This document shows, one piece after another, positions 62,184 to 64,000 of a DNA stretch of 64,000 nt. How positions within the stretch are numbered: the stretch's first letter is position 1; every line of letters begins with the position of its first letter. The position numbers and the translations under genes were made by a program. Below the pieces are notes generated by a model that worked only from the letters and a program-made list of their open reading frames with translations, searched no databases and was not told the DNA's origin. The stretch comes from Richelia intracellularis HH01 (GTDB taxonomy: Bacteria > Cyanobacteriota > Cyanobacteriia > Cyanobacteriales > Nostocaceae), in the NCBI RefSeq assembly GCF_000350105.1, contig NZ_CAIY01000052.1:1-64000 (forward strand), written 5' to 3'.

Positions 62184-62649
62184 TTTAATAAATAAACCAT
62201 ATATATTTTATAAGGTCATACTCAACCAAATCATTCGCGGTAGAGAAAGTGATATATTCCTAACTTATTGCAAACATTTACCAAGAATGTCAATGAGATA
62301 AGAAAAATTTTATAGGTGTTTATTCCAAAATATTTGAGCATTAAGCAACTTCTAAAATGTTTGATTATCTTCCAAAAATCATAAATGTGTTTGCATCTTG
62401 ATTTAATACCCTGGGGGATATACCCTAGAATTTGGGTCTGAAAATTAAAGACTAGTGCCATATAGAAAGCAGCGTGGAGGGAAAGCATTGTGTTTTCTGA
62501 CTTCCAACATAAAATTATATGTAACTTAGTTCTCCAAGATCTCAATTAACTGTTGCATATTGTAACAACATAGTTCCCACTCTTGGCAAAACAGTGAAAA
62601 GTAGTAAACGAATTGTTAACCTAAACTTGAAATCAGGAGGTTTGAAACA
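62184..62649. other. Spacer upstream of psaM
   Basis: These 466 bases include a minus-strand open frame (62231-62545) with no recognisable content and no ribosome-binding site. AGGAGG at 62635-62640 serves psaM. Confidence 0.4.
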
Positions 62650-62739
62650 ATGACAGATATTCAAGTGTATATTGCTCTTGCCATAGCCTTGATACCGGGC
62701 GTTTTGGCTTTCCGTTTAGGGATGGAACTCTATAGATAG
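62650..62739 (+). CDS. psaM: Photosystem I reaction centre subunit XII
   Basis: A 29-residue single-span thylakoid protein of photosystem I that helps trimer and antenna packing. The translation starts MTDIQVYIALAIALIPGVLA and ends FRLGMELYR, matching PsaM in length and in the ALIPGVLAxRL signature. A strong AGGAGG site lies 9 bases before the ATG. Confidence 0.95.
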   Translation: MTDIQVYIALAIALIPGVLAFRLGMELYR

Positions 62740-62834
62740 GGTTTATTATGGTAATAACAGCTTGATTTTAACTTGGGTATCAGTCTCAATAGCTTAAATT
62801 TAGATTAAAATGATACCTGAGAAGGAGTAGGGAA

Positions 62835-62939
62835 ATGAAAAAAGTGGTAAATGTGTTTTTCGTGGTGTTTGTCACTTTAACTCCCTTTTTCCTTGCTCCT
62901 CTTCTTATTCCCAATTGTAAGTATAATTGGTATATATAA
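62835..62939 (+). CDS. Possible small membrane peptide
   Basis: A 34-codon frame starts MKKVVNVFFVVFVTLTPFFL and ends APLLIPNCKYNWYI. It has one hydrophobic span, a positive N terminus and a plausible GGAG site about 8 bases upstream. It lies 95 bases after psaM on the same strand. It does not match a photosystem small subunit I know, and may be chance or a truncated gene. Confidence 0.35.
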   Translation: MKKVVNVFFVVFVTLTPFFLAPLLIPNCKYNWYI

Positions 62940-63116
62940 AAACAGGTAGGAAGTCCAGCAAGCCTGATTTTTTTTCTGTATTAACCCGAAAATATACGTA
63001 TATTAATTGTCAGAAAATGCAGTAATATTACAACTAAATAAAATTTGGCTTTTCAACTTGAAGGCTGTTTATAACATATCTGTTCGCTTTGTGAATTTCT
63101 ATGGTGAATTAAATTT

Positions 63117-63509
63117 ATGAACGCAATTCAACACTCTTTTTCCCCTCCACAACCAATACAGGAAAAGCCACATACTTCCAGACATAAACGTAACTTACGC
63201 CAGAGGTATTGCCGGGTTATGGCTATGGAAATGGGTCTTAAAATTGGAGTGAATTTAATAATAGCAACGGTTACTGTGTGTTCACTTGCTCGACTTTTAC
63301 CTTATCATTGGTCCCAACAAGAAAAGTTGCGGGAGATCCGCACACAGGAAAAGTTGATGAAGGAAAATGTAGATAATTTAACAGTGGATTTTAGTCGCAA
63401 CTTTGATCCCCATCAAAGGAAAACTATTATGCAGGAGCAGGGGTATAGATTTTCTCCTAATCAACTCCGGATAGTGTGGAGTAAATATCCACAGGAGAAA
63501 CATCAATAA
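63117..63509 (+). CDS. Conserved single-span membrane protein with coiled tail
   Basis: A 130-residue protein with a basic cytoplasmic N terminus (HKRNLRQRYCRVMAMEMGLK). One membrane span follows (about 44-62, VNLIIATVTVCSLARLLPY), then a helical, coil-prone segment (about 66-90, QQEKLREIRTQEKLMKENVD) and a soluble end (RKTIMQEQGYRFSPNQLRIV). The layout recalls FtsB/FtsL-type division proteins, but there is no sequence signature, so this is only topological resemblance. I believe the family is conserved in cyanobacteria with unknown function. Confidence 0.7.
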   Translation: MNAIQHSFSPPQPIQEKPHTSRHKRNLRQRYCRVMAMEMGLKIGVNLIIATVTVCSLARLLPYHWSQQEKLREIRTQEKLMKENVDNLTVDFSRNFDPHQRKTIMQEQGYRFSPNQLRIVWSKYPQEKHQ

Positions 63510-64000
63510 ATTATTAATTGTCTTTATATTTATTGGGTCTTAGGTATAATGTTGTAATCTTGCAAAAATATCAAATCCAAAACTATTAAAATTAACATTC
63601 TACTGATTCTAAAATATCCATCCCAGGATTTTTAAAAACTTACCTTTATATAGGTTTGTTAATCACCATTTATCTCTGACTTGTTGATGTTATAAGTATT
63701 CAAGACATGAACATTAAAGGGTCATCACTTGTCTTCAACTTTTCACATTTGAATTGGGGTGGGTATTATTAATAAATGTACTTTTTACTAATGGTGGGTA
63801 ATGTTATGAACTAATCCCCTAATGTAAGGGTGCAATATGTCAATCAGAACAGGTCGTTCTCTTTGATTTCGTCAATCTTTAGGTCTGTTTGATTTAAATA
63901 CTTTTAATAAACTATAGTGATATTAATTTTGTTTATTAAATGGATTATATGAATATAGCTACTATAGGCCACTTCACAAATGCCAAAAAGTGGCTATTTT
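63510..64000. other. Spacer to the window edge
   Basis: No gene is seen. A short hairpin (GCCACTT 63968-63974 with AAGTGGC 63988-63994) followed by TATTTT at the edge may be a terminator for a gene not otherwise visible. Confidence 0.35.

Noticed and set aside
62231-62545. Minus-strand open frame of 104 codons
   Set aside because: No ribosome-binding site, and residue composition is inconsistent with a folded protein.
1-64000. tRNA, rRNA, CRISPR arrays, insertion sequences
   Set aside because: Reading both strands I found no cloverleaf with a T-loop motif, no regularly spaced direct repeats and no transposase motif. A tRNAscan or ISfinder run would be decisive.

Overview
This window is a cyanobacterial chromosome segment. 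The markers are a photosystem I subunit (PsaM), the extrinsic photosystem II cytochrome c550 (PsbV), plastocyanin (PetE), cytochrome b6f subunit PetG, a CytM-type cytochrome, a plant-type ferredoxin, heme oxygenase, a cyAbrB regulator and a 6S RNA gene directly downstream of purK. It is very AT-rich and unusually empty. By my tally intact genes cover only about 40% of the 64 kb, and the spacers (often 1-3 kb) are AT-rich, full of stops and show a few recognisable gene relics. That pattern suggests a cyanobacterium undergoing genome erosion, such as the diatom symbiont Richelia or the fern symbiont 'Nostoc azollae'. The host lineage is inference from composition and gene content; I cannot run a species assignment.

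Layout. 0-9 kb: a hybrid PAS/histidine kinase/receiver sensor, then a GldA-GldF-GldG type ABC exporter cluster whose fourth member (a DUF4340 protein) is separated by 0.86 kb of degraded spacer. 9-20 kb: two small conserved proteins, a 2Fe-2S ferredoxin, aconitase B, plastocyanin (with a perfect palindrome upstream), cytochrome c550 and a secreted pentapeptide-repeat protein. 22-28 kb: hisH, rsmD, petG and a membrane-anchored c-type cytochrome. 30-36 kb: valine-pyruvate type aminotransferase, purK, 6S RNA and two conserved proteins of unknown role. 38-42 kb: a DUF938 methyltransferase, a badly broken acyltransferase pseudogene and sdhB. 45-51 kb: cyAbrB, a TPR protein, a basic-tailed conserved protein, an HcyBio/DUF39 homocysteine-biosynthesis protein and ho1. 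53-59 kb: an unknown protein, a three-gene osmoprotectant ABC transporter and a LabA-like NYN protein. 60-64 kb: an FGGY sugar kinase interrupted by one in-frame stop, psaM, and a small membrane protein with a coiled tail.

Functionally the intact genes are mostly housekeeping: photosynthetic and respiratory electron transport, the oxidative TCA steps (acnB, sdhB), His and purine synthesis, bilin supply and rRNA modification. Carbohydrate and lipid accessory functions (FGGY kinase, one acyltransferase) are being lost. I saw no transposase, CRISPR array, tRNA or rRNA, and no clear novel multi-gene system. The most unusual structural signal is a set of long, perfect or near-perfect inverted repeats (15-31 bp arms) of unrelated sequence scattered through the spacers. 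The most useful non-coding call is the 6S RNA with its own promoter.
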